This document shows, one piece after another, positions 36,754 to 45,513 of a DNA stretch of 64,000 nucleotides. The notes beneath the pieces are model-generated. The model saw nothing but the letters and a program-made list of their open reading frames with translations. It did no database searches and was not told where the DNA came from. Location: contig PMOS01000020.1 in assembly GCA_003161435.1 (NCBI GenBank), forward strand, positions 1 to 64,000, read 5' to 3'. The number at the start of each line of letters is the position of its first letter. Positions within the stretch are counted from its first letter, which is position 1. The DNA is from Vulcanimicrobiota bacterium. GTDB taxonomy: Bacteria > Vulcanimicrobiota > Vulcanimicrobiia > Vulcanimicrobiales > Vulcanimicrobiaceae. Made by a program: the position numbers and the translations under genes.

Positions 36754-37812
36754 ATGAGCGCGGTGTTGGTTACCGGAGGTTCGGGCTTCATCGGAAGCCA
36801 TGCGATCGTGCAGTTGCTCGCTGCAGGGCACCAGGTTCGCACGACGGTACGCAATCTCGCTCGCGAGCGAGACGTGCGCGAGCTCGTGCGCGCCGGCGGC
36901 GCCGATCCTGGCGGCCGCCTCACGGTCGTCGCGGCCGACCTCGAGCGCGACGCGGGATGACCTGAGGCCGTCGCTGAGATCGACTACGTGCTGCACGTCG
37001 CGTCGCCTTTTCCGTCGACCGTACCGAAGGACGAGAACGAGCTGATCGTTCCCGCACGCGAGGGCGCGCTGCGCGTGCTGCGGGCGGCACGCGGTGCCGG
37101 CGTCCAGCGCGTGGTGATGACGTCGTCGTTCGCCGCCATCGGTTACGGCCTTCCCGAGCACACCACGCTGTTCGACGAAACCTATTGGACGAACGTCGAA
37201 GGACCTGGCGTGACGGCGTATGTGAAGTCGAAAACCATCGCTGAACGAGCGGCGTGGGATTTCATCGCTGCGGAAGGTGCGGAGCTCGAGCTCGCGGTCG
37301 TGAATCCCGTCGGCGTGTTCGGTCCGGTGCTCGGCCGCGATTACGCGACGTCGATCTTGCTCGTGCAGCGCCTCATGGACGGAGCGCTACCGGGATGCCC
37401 GAGACTCACGTTCGGAGTCGTCGACGTCCGCGACGTAGCCGATCTGCATCTGCGCGCGATGACGCATCCGCAAGCCCGTGGTCAGCGGTTCCTGGCCTGC
37501 GCCGGCGATTTCATGAGAATCGTGGAGATGGCGCGCGTCCTCAAGGAGCGCATGGGGCCGGCGGCACGTCGCGTCCCCGTGCGCGAACTTCCCGACTGGC
37601 TCGTCCGCGCGTTCGCGATGGTCGATCCCACGGCGCGACAGATCGTCCCGGAGCTCGGCAAGTTGAAGAATGCGACGAGCGCGAAGGCGACACAGATGCT
37701 GGGCTGGGTTCCGCGACCGCGTGAAGACGCGCTCGTCGCCACAGCGGAGAGCCTCGTACGGTTAGGTCTGCTCAAAGAAAGCAGCACGCAGCCGACGGCG
37801 CAGACGCGATAA
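36754..37812 (+). pseudogene. NAD-dependent epimerase/dihydroflavonol reductase-like SDR with in-frame TGA
   Basis: A continuous frame of 353 codons interrupted once by TGA at 36958-36960. Before it: MSAVLVTGGSGFIGSHAIVQ with the NAD motif; after it: YVLHVASPFPSTVPKDEN, VVMTSSFAAIGYG and AYVKSKTIAERAAWDF with YxxxK. At the stop, relatives usually have Trp (GW..AV.G.DYVLHVASPFP), so TGG to TGA explains it. The frame is intact on both sides. A single nonsense change, readthrough or sequence error are possible; selenocysteine is unlikely here. Confidence 0.82.
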
Positions 37813-37827
37813 CAAGAAACGAGCGCC

Positions 37828-38220
37828 TTAGCACTGACTGTTCGAGAACCCGACCCGGGCCGATCTGAAGTTCACCGGCGAGTAAACGTGCACCCAGGCG
37901 AAGCCGGTCGTCGCTTCCCGTGGGTTGAGCTCGGCGCGGACGTGCATCTTGCCGCTCGGACCGATCGTGATCGTGCGCATGCGCCAGGCATGATTGCTCG
38001 CGCGCGCCCAATGATACTTGACGACGTGCGGCATGCCGGCCGGCCAGTTCGCCGTGACGATGTCGGCGTCGAACCGAAAGAGGCCGCAGCCGTTGACGGA
38101 GTTGCGCGACTCGACGTTCTCGACCGTGATGGTCGGCGCGCCGGCCGCCGCCGGTGTGAGCGGCAGGTTCGCGGCAATCGCCAGCGCGAGTGCAGCCGCC
38201 GCCGGTGCGAAAAGGCGCAT
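37828..38220 (-). CDS. Small secreted protein of unknown function
   Basis: 130 residues from ATG 38220 (GAGGTG 8 nt upstream); the frame continues upstream only as low-quality sequence. Signal peptide MRLFAPAAAALALAIAANLP to about AAAG. The mature part has TVENVESRNSVNGCGLFRFD and a C-terminal Cys, which could form a disulfide. No domain recognised. Confidence 0.6.
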   Translation of the reverse strand: MRLFAPAAAALALAIAANLPLTPAAAGAPTITVENVESRNSVNGCGLFRFDADIVTANWPAGMPHVVKYHWARASNHAWRMRTITIGPSGKMHVRAELNPREATTGFAWVHVYSPVNFRSARVGFSNSQC

Positions 38221-38608
38221 GATCGAACACCTCAGGATGGAAAGGGTGGAAGAGGTTGGTCGCTCCGCTTTACCACAGGAGCTTGCGACTCCCTCAGTCC
38301 GGCAGAGCCGGGTAACGCGGTCGCAATCGCCATCGTCGTGCCGGAGATCGCGCCGGTTGCGTACCGTGCGGCCTCGTTCTTGACGTTGGTGATCGTCCGT
38401 TTGGCGAGCCGCCGGTGTTGCGTAGTTGTGACGACGGCTTGACGAATGCGCACGCCGCGACGATGAAGTCGATGGAGTCAGCGCCCGCATCGCGCAGACT
38501 GCGACGACGCGGTTCCTCGCGGCGATGCTGCGTTGATTTCCCTGGACGTTGCCTGCGGAAAGTGTCATGATTGCCGTAGAGAAGTCCGCGTCCAGGGGGA
38601 TCACCGTC
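38221..38608. other. 388-bp stretch without a convincing gene
   Basis: Short frames on the minus strand contain fragments that look partly coding (DAGADSIDFIVAACAFVKPS near 38430-38490, and NEAARYATGAISGTTMAIAT near 38310-38370) but in different frames and without starts. This may be the wreck of an old gene. An AGGGGGA SD for the next gene lies at its right end. Confidence 0.35.
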
Positions 38609-39217
38609 ATGAGCGATTCACGTCCTCTCCTCGTCTGGTCCGACGTCATTTGACCGTTTTGCTATCTCGGCTCGGTCTGGGTCGAGCAAGCAGCGCAGCA
38701 GCTTGGCGTGCCGACGCGTTGGCTCCCGTTCGAGCTGCATCCCGATACGCCGTCGGAGGGGGCGCCGAAGCCGTTCAGCGACGAGCAATGGCCCGCGATC
38801 GATCGCCGTCTGCGCACGCTCGCGCAGCAGGTCGGTGTTCCGATCGAACCGCCGCGCCGCAACGCGAACTCGCGTCTCGCGTTGGAAACCGGTGAGCTCG
38901 TGCGCGCTCGCGGCGGCGACGAATCGTCGGCCGCCTTCCATCACGGCGTCTCTCGCGCATTCTTCGTCGAGGGCGCGGACATCGGCGATCTCCAGGTCAT
39001 CGCGAACCACGCAGCGCCCTTCGGCATCAGCGAAGACGACCTCCGCGCGGCGTGGACGTCACACTTGTATGCCGGAGCGATCGACGCCTCGATGCGCGCC
39101 GCGAGAGCCGCCGGCGTGACGGGTGTCCCGGCGTTCGGCTGGCCCGAGTCGCGTGCCGTCAGCGGAATGATGGAACCGCAGCAAATCGTCGCGATCCTGC
39201 AGGGCTCGGCGCGCTGA
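38609..39217 (+). CDS. DsbA/FrnE-like oxidoreductase with in-frame UGA at the first Cys of CxxC (candidate selenoprotein)
   Basis: 202 residues if UGA at 38651-38653 is read through. Start ATG 38609 has AGGGGGA 9 nt upstream. The frame reads LLVWSDVI-UGA-PFCYLGSVWVEQ; relatives have DVxCPFCYLG or DVVCPWCY, so UGA sits exactly where the catalytic N-terminal cysteine belongs. Downstream the frame is intact, with FELHPDTP, SSAAFHHGVSRAFFVEGADI and the cis-Pro loop GVTGVPAF of DsbA-fold FrnE/2-hydroxychromene isomerase-type proteins. A hairpin 16 nt after the UGA resembles a bacterial SECIS element. UxxC variants of thioredoxin-fold proteins are known in selenoprotein families. Alternative: a TGC/TGT to TGA nonsense change. 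No selA, selB, selC or selD gene is in the window. Confidence 0.62.
38670..38687 (+). promoter_or_regulatory. SECIS-like stem-loop downstream of UGA
   Basis: GCTCGG (38670-38675) pairs with TCGAGC (38682-38687): five Watson-Crick pairs plus one G-U, apical loop TCTGGG (or GTCTGGGT if the G-U is open). The loop begins about 21 nt after the UGA, inside the distance known for bacterial SECIS elements, and contains the expected guanines. Short hairpins are common in GC-rich DNA, so this is supporting evidence only. Confidence 0.4.
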
Positions 39218-39229
39218 GAGCGCTCGTGC

Positions 39230-39556
39230 TCAGGCGACGGCCATCGGCGTGAGACGCGTTCCGGCGCGGCCGCCGAGATAGCGGCCTTCCTCGCACACGA
39301 TGCGGCCCGCCTGAAGCACCATGCGAATCGCCAGCGGGGCGCGGACCGGATCGCGGTAGTCGAGCTGGTCGGCGACCTTGTGCTGATCGAAGAGCACCAG
39401 GGCCGCTGCGCAGCCCGCGGCGATTCGGCCGCGACCGGCGATGCCGAACGTGTCGGCGGCGAGCGACGTCATGCGCCGGATCGCTTCGGCGGCGCCTAGC
39501 GCGCCGCGCGTGCGGACGAGCCTCACCGTCGACGACGATCCGACGATGGTCTTCAC
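39230..39556 (-). pseudogene. C-terminal remnant of an N-acyl-D-amino-acid deacylase-type amidohydrolase
   Basis: About 105 residues: TVRLVRTRGALGAAEAIRRM, TSLAADTFGIAGRGRIAAGC, AALVLFD, YRDPVRAPLAIRMVL and GRIVCEEGRYLG match the end of D-aminoacylase-like amidohydrolases. The metal-binding barrel, normally about 400 residues before this, is missing; hipA ends 19 bp before it. The remnant was probably cut off when the hipBA segment arrived. Confidence 0.7.
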
Positions 39557-39574
39557 GCGAGTCGCCGAGAAGCA

Positions 39575-40843
39575 CTATCCGGCGTAAAATGCGTCAGCCA
39601 TGTCGCCTTGCTCTGTTCGCTTGATCCCAACTGAGCCGGCAAGTTCACGCCACTTGCTGACGGCGTCTGCTATGCGGTCGATGATTGACGTCGCTTGGGC
39701 GTCTCTGATACGAAAATACGGCGCGACGGATCGCACCAGATCGAGATCGAGCGCATTGTCGCTTTCGTTGATATTCAGGCAAAGACCGGAGGAGCCCGGA
39801 ACCGGATTCATGTCATAGGCTCCCGAGAGCCGCCAGCCGGCGTTCGGCGTTAGCAGAAATCCATGGTTACGAGGATGGTCGTCCGTATTGGACACCATGA
39901 CGTTGAAGACGATACGCGACCAGAGCTCGATGAGGTCTTCGCGCGGCGAAGCGCCCTGCGATATGATGATTTCAGCAATTTCGAGATAGCTCGCGCCCCT
40001 GGACGCGTCGGCGCCGTCGTAGTGTCCCGTGAGGGTCATCGCCGAAGCAAAATGGACGCGCTCCCCCGCTGCACGACGATCGAAGCGCCGCACCAAGAAC
40101 GTATGCCCGTTGCTCCCGAACGTGCGTGCCTCGCTGACCGGCACGCGTAAGCCGGAACGCTCGGCGAGCTTCGCAACGACGAGTTCCCACGCGCCGACGT
40201 CGTAGTGGTCCTTGGCGCTCGGAAATTTTGCGATCCACAGATTCGCCTCGGGATCGACGACTGTTGCCTTCGGACGCGCTCCGCCAAGGGACGCTCCAGG
40301 AGCGAGGAGCAGGCGAAGCCACTCGTCTGTTGCGGGATCATCGTCATTCGAGTCGGCTTCGAGTGCGCGGCTCGCGGCTTCGAGTTCGCCCAGGCGAACG
40401 AACGGCGGCGCGGCGCTCGCGTCGCGGTCGTCCAGGAACGGGCCGTCCGGCGTACGTTTGTACCGCAGCGCTCCGGATCGAAATGCGTCGTGGACGCCGA
40501 GCAGATAGTCCGATTGCCCGAGGCGCGCGTTTTGGGGGACCAAGCCGGCGCGCTTATCGCGATCGAACCGGCGCCGTATGAGCATTTCTCCCCAGCGATC
40601 CGGACTCGAGTCTTTGAAGACGCCAAACACCGCGCGTCCATCTTTGGGAAATTGCGGCCCCGGAAAAATCCCCAAGTCCGGGTCGAGTGATTGCTTCGGC
40701 AAGATCTTGTCCGTAAGCGCGTCGTCGTCGAATGCAAAATCGAAGAGCTCGCCGGTTCGCCCTGGGCGTACGCGCAGAGTCCCGAGCCGTTTCGGCAGTT
40801 CGTCAGCGTTCCAGTCTTCGTACACCTCGATCACGCCTTCCAT
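39575..40843 (-). CDS. hipA: HipA-family Ser/Thr kinase toxin
   Basis: 422 residues, full length. N-terminal HipA domain with GRAVFGVFKDSSPDRWGEML; SLGGARPK (185-192) is the P-loop-like region with its regulatory Ser; catalytic NTDDHPRNH (319-327) and YDMNP (343-347) bind Mg-ATP. HipA kinases phosphorylate aminoacyl-tRNA synthetases such as GltX and induce dormancy. GAGGAGCG lies 8 nt before ATG 40843, and the start overlaps the end of hipB by 13 nt, the normal TA arrangement. Confidence 0.95.
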   Translation of the reverse strand: MEGVIEVYEDWNADELPKRLGTLRVRPGRTGELFDFAFDDDALTDKILPKQSLDPDLGIFPGPQFPKDGRAVFGVFKDSSPDRWGEMLIRRRFDRDKRAGLVPQNARLGQSDYLLGVHDAFRSGALRYKRTPDGPFLDDRDASAAPPFVRLGELEAASRALEADSNDDDPATDEWLRLLLAPGASLGGARPKATVVDPEANLWIAKFPSAKDHYDVGAWELVVAKLAERSGLRVPVSEARTFGSNGHTFLVRRFDRRAAGERVHFASAMTLTGHYDGADASRGASYLEIAEIIISQGASPREDLIELWSRIVFNVMVSNTDDHPRNHGFLLTPNAGWRLSGAYDMNPVPGSSGLCLNINESDNALDLDLVRSVAPYFRIRDAQATSIIDRIADAVSKWRELAGSVGIKRTEQGDMADAFYAG

Positions 40844-41157
40844 CGAGATGCGCTCCTCGTGCGTGCACTCTGGGGAAGAGTCGCATCCTGGAGATCACGA
40901 CCGAGCGTATCGGCCGCCGCGACAGCATCGAGATCGCCGTCGAGCCCAAGAACGTGCAGAACGGCGGCATACGCGCCGATGGTGACGCCCATGCCGCCGT
41001 TCTCGACGTTCCGCAGCGTCATCACGGACATACCTGCCCGCTCTGCAACGAGTTTTGCAGAGAGCCGGCGCCGCAGCCGGGCCGTGCGGATTCGCTCACC
41101 AAGGCGCGTAAGCCGGCGTTCCAACGGCGGGAGCAGCGGAGCCACACGCTTGGCCAT
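40831..41157 (-). CDS. hipB: HipB-like XRE-family antitoxin
   Basis: 108 residues. HTH of the XRE type: LGERIRTARLRRRLSAKLVA then ERAGMSVMTLRNVENGG; the C-terminal part GAYAAVLHVLGLDGDLDAVA is as in HipB-like antitoxins. It neutralises HipA and represses the operon through the upstream palindromes. ATG 41157 coincides with the predicted transcription start, so the message may be leaderless. Confidence 0.92.
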   Translation of the reverse strand: MAKRVAPLLPPLERRLTRLGERIRTARLRRRLSAKLVAERAGMSVMTLRNVENGGMGVTIGAYAAVLHVLGLDGDLDAVAAADTLGRDLQDATLPQSARTRSASRWKA

Positions 41158-41160
41158 GGC

Positions 41161-41199
41161 ATTATTCTGGCATATTTTGCCACTTAGAGCAAGAATAAT
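41161..41199 (-). promoter_or_regulatory. hipBA promoter with nested palindromic operators
   Basis: On the minus strand: TTGCTC (41192-41187), 17 bp, CAGAAT (41169-41164), then the ATG 7 nt on. The spacer holds TGGCATATTTTGCCA (41168-41182, perfect 5-bp arms), and a larger repeat ATTATTCT/AGAATAAT (41161-41168, 41192-41199) encloses it. The AT-rich patch stands out from its GC-rich surroundings, consistent with imported DNA and with HipB autoregulation. Confidence 0.65.
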
Positions 41200-41206
41200 G
41201 ACATTA

Positions 41207-41430
41207 TCACGCGACCGCGCCGATCACCGGCCAGAGGATCGTTCCGGTGGCGACGCTGCGATTCGCCAGGATGCGCAGGTCGACAATCGGGGTCTTGGTC
41301 CCACCGCGGTGCTCCAGGCGGCCGACGGATCCGAGAGCCAGCCGTGCCGCTCGCCCTCGGTCAGCACGTACTACAGCGTTCCGAGCGTGACGGCGAGCTG
41401 CGCGAGGCCGATCCGCGCGATGACGCGGCT
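41207..41430 (-). pseudogene. Remnant of a DHA2-type MFS drug transporter
   Basis: Minus-strand fragments in two frames give ARIGLAQLAVTLGTL-stop-YVLTEGERHGWLSDPSA, then RGGTKTPIVDLRILANRSVA, which together match the middle loop of 14-helix EmrB/QacA-type transporters (L.YVL.EG...DW...; PLVDLR.L.NR). A TAG replaces Gln and a frameshift separates the parts. Both ends of the transporter are missing. Confidence 0.65.
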
Positions 41431-41528
41431 CTACCTCGAAAACAAGCGGCGAGGCGGAATCGATCGTAGAACGGTGAGCGGGCCGATTGGCTAAAGCGGC
41501 CAGTCGCATTCGATGCGAAGAATGCGCC

Positions 41529-42640
41529 GTGACGCACCTCTTCATCGTATGTCGTCGCGCGGCGTGCAGTGTAGCCGCATCGGCGGTCGTCGTCCTCGTC
41601 GCCATCCTGGCGATGTCGTCTTCTGCGCGGGCCGACGTCGCGCCGATCCCCGTTCGCGTCGTCGTCGTCACGACGTTCGAGGTCGGCGCCGACACGGGCG
41701 ACGTCCCCGGCGAGTTTCAATATTGGGTCGAGCGACTGCCGCTGCCCGAGACGCTCCCTTTTCCGCAAGCCTACCGGCATCTTCGGTTCAACAGGGCGCG
41801 CGGCGTCCTCGGTATCGTCACCGGTGAAGGCGCGGAGCGCGGCGCCGCTTCCATCATGGCGTTGGGTTCCGATCCACGCTTCGACCTGTCGAAAGCATAC
41901 TGGGTCATCGCCGGGATCGCCGGCGTCGATCCGAACGTGGCGTCGGTCGGATCGGCGGCTTGGGCGAACTGGGTCGTCAACGGGGATCTCGCGTTCGAGA
42001 TCGACGCGCGTGACATGCCGCGGTCGTGGACGACCGGCATCATACCGTTCGACCGGACGGCGCCGTACGCAACACCGGCGTCCGCTCGCGACTCCATGCA
42101 CGGCGTGTCAGCCTACGAGCTCGACGCGAACCTCGTCGACTGGGCCTATCGGCTCACCGTCTCGACCCGCTCGCGGACGACGCGGCATTGCGCGCGATCC
42201 GCGCGCCATACTCGCGGTATGCGAACGCGTCGCGCGCGCCGTTCGTCCTGCGCGGCGACGCCTTGGCCGGCGATCGCTTCTGGATCGGCGCGTCGATGAA
42301 CGCCTGGGCCGAACGCTGGGTGTCGTACTGGACCGGTGGTCGCGGTACGTTCGTGATGACGGCCGAAGAAGACGCCGGTATCATGCAATCGCTGACGTTT
42401 CTCGCGCAGGCGGGGCGCGTCGACATGCATCGCGTCCTCGTCCTGCGCACGGCGAGCGATTACGCGATGCCGGGCGATCGCGGCGACGCCGCGAGCTTGC
42501 TCGCGCAGGACGCGAGCAAGAGCGGAGAGTCGGCATATCGCGAAGCGCTCGAAGCGGCGTACCGCGTGGCGAGTCCCGTCGTCGACGAATTGTCGACACA
42601 TTGGGAGCTCTACCGCGACCACGCTCCGGGTCCGCGATAG
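41529..42640 (+). pseudogene. Purine nucleoside permease (NUP family), frameshifted
   Basis: Start GTG 41529 (TTG 41487 possible) with a signal-like CSVAASAVVVLVAILAMSSS. Frame 1 carries RVVVVTTFEVGADTGDVPGE, GVLGIVTGEGAERGAASIMA, YWVIAGIAGVDPNVAS and FEIDARDMPRSWTTGIIP; frame 2 takes over near 42142-42150 with LDPLADDAALRAIRAPYS, GTFVMTAEEDAGIMQSLTFL and SPVVDELSTHW to the stop at 42640. Together they cover the PF06516 family. A one-base insertion or two-base loss accounts for the break. NUP proteins move or bind purine nucleosides; this copy is probably inactive unless the break is an error. Confidence 0.8.
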
Positions 42641-42707
42641 CGTACGGCCACGCTCACCTCTTCGTGTGTACCAGGGCCGCAGCGCGTGGAGGTCGCATCC
42701 AGCCGCT

Positions 42708-42884
42708 ATGGCTGCCAAGAAGAAGATCGCCCCCGCGAAGCCCAGGCCCGACCGTCCTTGGTCCGAGTTGACGAAGGCCGAGCAAAATCAACAGTACGTC
42801 AGGGCGCTGCGGGCCTACACGCACGAAGGCGGACCGAATCCCGACACACGCGGTACGTATTTCCGTTCGCGCGAGGCGAAATAG
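42708..42884 (+). CDS. Small basic hypothetical protein
   Basis: 58 residues: MAAKKKIAPAKPRPDRPWSE, then LTKAEQNQQYVRALRAYTHE and GPNPDTRGTYF. Lys-rich at the start, helical in the middle. GGAGG is 17 nt upstream, too far for a normal SD. No family is recognised; coding is supported only by composition. Confidence 0.45.
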   Translation: MAAKKKIAPAKPRPDRPWSELTKAEQNQQYVRALRAYTHEGGPNPDTRGTYFRSREAK

Positions 42885-43022
42885 TTCTCGCCGAGTTCCA
42901 GGGTGCGTACGGCGGATTTCGGTGGCGGTGCTTCTTCGTTTGTAAGAAGGAAGGGTGAAGACCCGTAACGGACGAGTGCGAATAGGGGCGTGCTCTGCGT
43001 CGGAAGTTTGAAAGGAGCGGTG

Positions 43023-44264
43023 ATGAGTTTGTCGGTGGGGCGCGTCCGAATTGCACGGGCGGGTATTTTCGTTGGTTTCGGGACGATGCTGTTGCTGTCG
43101 TCGGGCGGCGGGGCTGTCGGAGCGGCGCCGCCGGCGTCTTCGTCGATGAAGGTGACGATCGGGACTGACGTCGCCGCGTTTCAGGCGAAAACCGGCACTC
43201 CCGGTGTCGTGGTCGCGGTATACGATGCGCATCAATTCGGGACGAGCGGATACGTGGCGTCGTTCGGCGTCACGAGCTATCGGGGCAAGACGAAGGTGAC
43301 CGGCGATACGGTTTTCCAGATCGGGTCGATCACGAAGGTGTTCAGCGGAACGCTCTACGGCGTGGCGATGGGGAAGGGCTACGCGACGCCGAAAACGACG
43401 GCCTACAAGGCATTCGGATCTCCCGCGTCGCTCGCGCACGCGACCGACTTTCAGAAAATTACGCTGGCACAACTCGCGACCCATACGGCCGGCTTCCCCG
43501 ACGAAGTCGACCCGCGCGCAGCCGACCCGCTCTTCGCCGGCAGCTCGACGATTCCGAACACCATGATCACGTTCTACAACTCGTTCAAGACGAAGCCGGA
43601 CTGCTATCAGTACTCCAGCGCCGGATTCATCACGCTGGGCTACGCTCTCGCCGATTCGTGGCCCGGCGCACTGCACGGTAAGTATCCCTCGATTCTCGAC
43701 GCGGAGATCAGCAAACCGCTTGGACTGCATTGCACGAACACGGCTCTGCCGACCGCCTGCGTTCCCTTGGAATCGACAGGAGTCGAACTCACGAAGAAGC
43801 CGTACACGCCGGCCAAGCACTCCGCGACGGACATCAAGTCGACGGGGAACGACATGCTGAGATGGATGGAAGCAAACCTCGGCGTCTTGACGAGTACACC
43901 GCAATACCTGACAAGCGCGATCGCGACGGCGCAGAAACCGGAAGGAACGTTCCCGAACTGCAGCAACAAAAAGCCCGTCGTCGTCGGCTTGGCGTGGCAA
44001 GAGGTTCCGCTGACCGGTGCGCCGGGCACGCCGACCGCGCTGACGAAGAACGGCGCGACGGGATACGGCGGCGAGAGCTCCATGATGGTGATCGTCCCTT
44101 CCAAGAAGGTCGGGATCGTGATCCTCACCAACGGCTTGGGCGCCGGCGGGCCTGACGCCCTGGCAAAGAGCCTGGCGATCAAGATACTGACTGCCGATGG
44201 CGGAGGCGCCGTCACCGCCGCCGCCTCGCCGAAGCCGCACCGCAAGCTACGCGCGAAGAAATAG
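43023..44264 (+). CDS. Secreted serine hydrolase, beta-lactamase/D,D-peptidase fold
   Basis: 413 residues from ATG 43023 (AAGGAG 6 nt upstream). Signal-like ARAGIFVGFGTMLLLSSGGG. The active-site SxxK is in FQIGSITKVFSGTLYGVAM; the second motif is YSSAG in place of YxN; the third is probably in YGGESSMMVIV. Class C-like beta-lactamase-fold proteins include D,D-carboxypeptidases, esterases and true lactamases. A Lys/Arg-rich tail follows. Convergent with a second member at 44272-45345. Confidence 0.83.
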   Translation: MSLSVGRVRIARAGIFVGFGTMLLLSSGGGAVGAAPPASSSMKVTIGTDVAAFQAKTGTPGVVVAVYDAHQFGTSGYVASFGVTSYRGKTKVTGDTVFQIGSITKVFSGTLYGVAMGKGYATPKTTAYKAFGSPASLAHATDFQKITLAQLATHTAGFPDEVDPRAADPLFAGSSTIPNTMITFYNSFKTKPDCYQYSSAGFITLGYALADSWPGALHGKYPSILDAEISKPLGLHCTNTALPTACVPLESTGVELTKKPYTPAKHSATDIKSTGNDMLRWMEANLGVLTSTPQYLTSAIATAQKPEGTFPNCSNKKPVVVGLAWQEVPLTGAPGTPTALTKNGATGYGGESSMMVIVPSKKVGIVILTNGLGAGGPDALAKSLAIKILTADGGGAVTAAASPKPHRKLRAKK

Positions 44265-44271
44265 GTTCGCC

Positions 44272-45345
44272 TCAGGTTCGGCGCACCCGATCGAACGCCG
44301 CCTCTACCGCGGCGAGGCCGCTCTGGTGCGTCGACGTTCCGCTCGCGTTGTTCCGCAGCACCACAAAGACGGTACCGTCTGCGCGGTGCTCGAGCCACGC
44401 GCCAAATCCCGCCATGTCTCCGTTCTTCGCGTAGAAATAGCCGCCGTTTTGTAGAGCGACCAGGTCCCAGCCCAGACCGTAGTAGCCGCCCATCGCGTTC
44501 TTGCCCAGCGCCACGTTTTGCGGCGTGAGCATCGCTCTACGCGCAGCCGGCGAGACGATCTTCCCCGCATCGTATGCGGCCAGAATTCGTACCGCGTCGG
44601 TTGCCGACATCGCCCAGCCGCCCGATGGAGTCGATGATCCGCGGCGCATGTTCTCGACGACCTGCCCATGCGCGTAGCCGAGTGCCATGTGCGGCAGGTC
44701 CATGTTGCCGAGGTAACCGACGTCGTCGGCGGCGCCGGCAGGTGTGAAGATGTGCGCGATGACGTAGTCCTGATAATCCTGGCCGCTCGCCTTCGCGATG
44801 ACGGCGCCGAGCACGTCGTAGCCGGCGTCGGAGTATGCGACGTGCGTTCCGGGCCGGAACAACAAGTGGTTCACGGCCGCCGCTTTCCGCGCAACTGAGA
44901 GCGTAAAGGCGCTCTCATCGGTGATCGTCCGCGGGAGCCCGGACGAATGGTTGAGCAGTTGCCGGATGGTGATCGCGGATATCTCGGGATCGTGAGCGGG
45001 CTGCAGGCCGAGGTACGGGAACGCGGGAGTGGAAAGCGCGAGCTTCCGGGCGTCGACGAGTTGCATGATCGCCATTGCGGTGAACGGTTTGGAGCAGTCG
45101 GCCAACGCGAAGATGTTGTCCGCGGTTACTTTGGTGTTTGCTCCGACGTCAGCATAGCCGACGGCGTCGAGATCGACCACGCGGCCGGCACGTTCGACGG
45201 CAAATTGCAGGCCGGGTGCATGGTCCCGCCGCGCCGCGTCGGCGATGCCCGCGTTGACCGCCGCATAACCCGAATCGGCTTGCGCGGGAAGACCGTTGCT
45301 GAAAAGCGCGGCGCTCGTAAACGCCGCGATGAAGAACGAGCGCAT
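44272..45345 (-). CDS. Secreted serine hydrolase, beta-lactamase/D,D-peptidase fold
   Basis: 357 residues from ATG 45345 (AAGGAGC 7 nt upstream). Signal peptide MRSFFIAAFTSAALFSNGLP to about AQA. SxxK motif in FALADCSKPFTAMAIMQLVD; YSDAG as the YxN element; AKNGDMAGFGAWLEHR as the third element. Related in fold to the convergent neighbour but distant in sequence. Periplasmic esterase or D,D-peptidase; true lactamase activity cannot be inferred. Confidence 0.83.
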   Translation of the reverse strand: MRSFFIAAFTSAALFSNGLPAQADSGYAAVNAGIADAARRDHAPGLQFAVERAGRVVDLDAVGYADVGANTKVTADNIFALADCSKPFTAMAIMQLVDARKLALSTPAFPYLGLQPAHDPEISAITIRQLLNHSSGLPRTITDESAFTLSVARKAAAVNHLLFRPGTHVAYSDAGYDVLGAVIAKASGQDYQDYVIAHIFTPAGAADDVGYLGNMDLPHMALGYAHGQVVENMRRGSSTPSGGWAMSATDAVRILAAYDAGKIVSPAARRAMLTPQNVALGKNAMGGYYGLGWDLVALQNGGYFYAKNGDMAGFGAWLEHRADGTVFVVLRNNASGTSTHQSGLAAVEAAFDRVRRT

Positions 45346-45478
45346 TGCTGAGCTCCTTTCGAGAAAAATGCGTTCTGACAGCCACAACGATAAAGGCACC
45401 GCTCGGCTCATGAGTCGAGCGTTAGATTCGTCGGAGCCGGCGCGACACGTCGAACTCGCTCCGAACCGCGGCGATTAC

Positions 45479-45507
45479 TTGACCGCCCGGGGGGCGGGTG
45501 TTATCGT
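45479..45507 (+). promoter_or_regulatory. Promoter of the LuxR gene, leaderless layout
   Basis: TTGACC (45479-45484), 17 bp, TATCGT (45502-45507); the expected start point is 45514, the A of the ATG. The spacer contains a GC hairpin, CCGCCC/GGGCGG (45483-45488, 45492-45497), that may be part of an operator. Confidence 0.55.
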
Positions 45508-45513
45508 CACGTT

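Noticed and set aside
36958-38653. General recoding of UGA (as Trp) in this organism
   Set aside because: Many intact genes here end in TGA right at their expected C-terminus or overlap the next start as ATGA; genome-wide recoding would fuse them.
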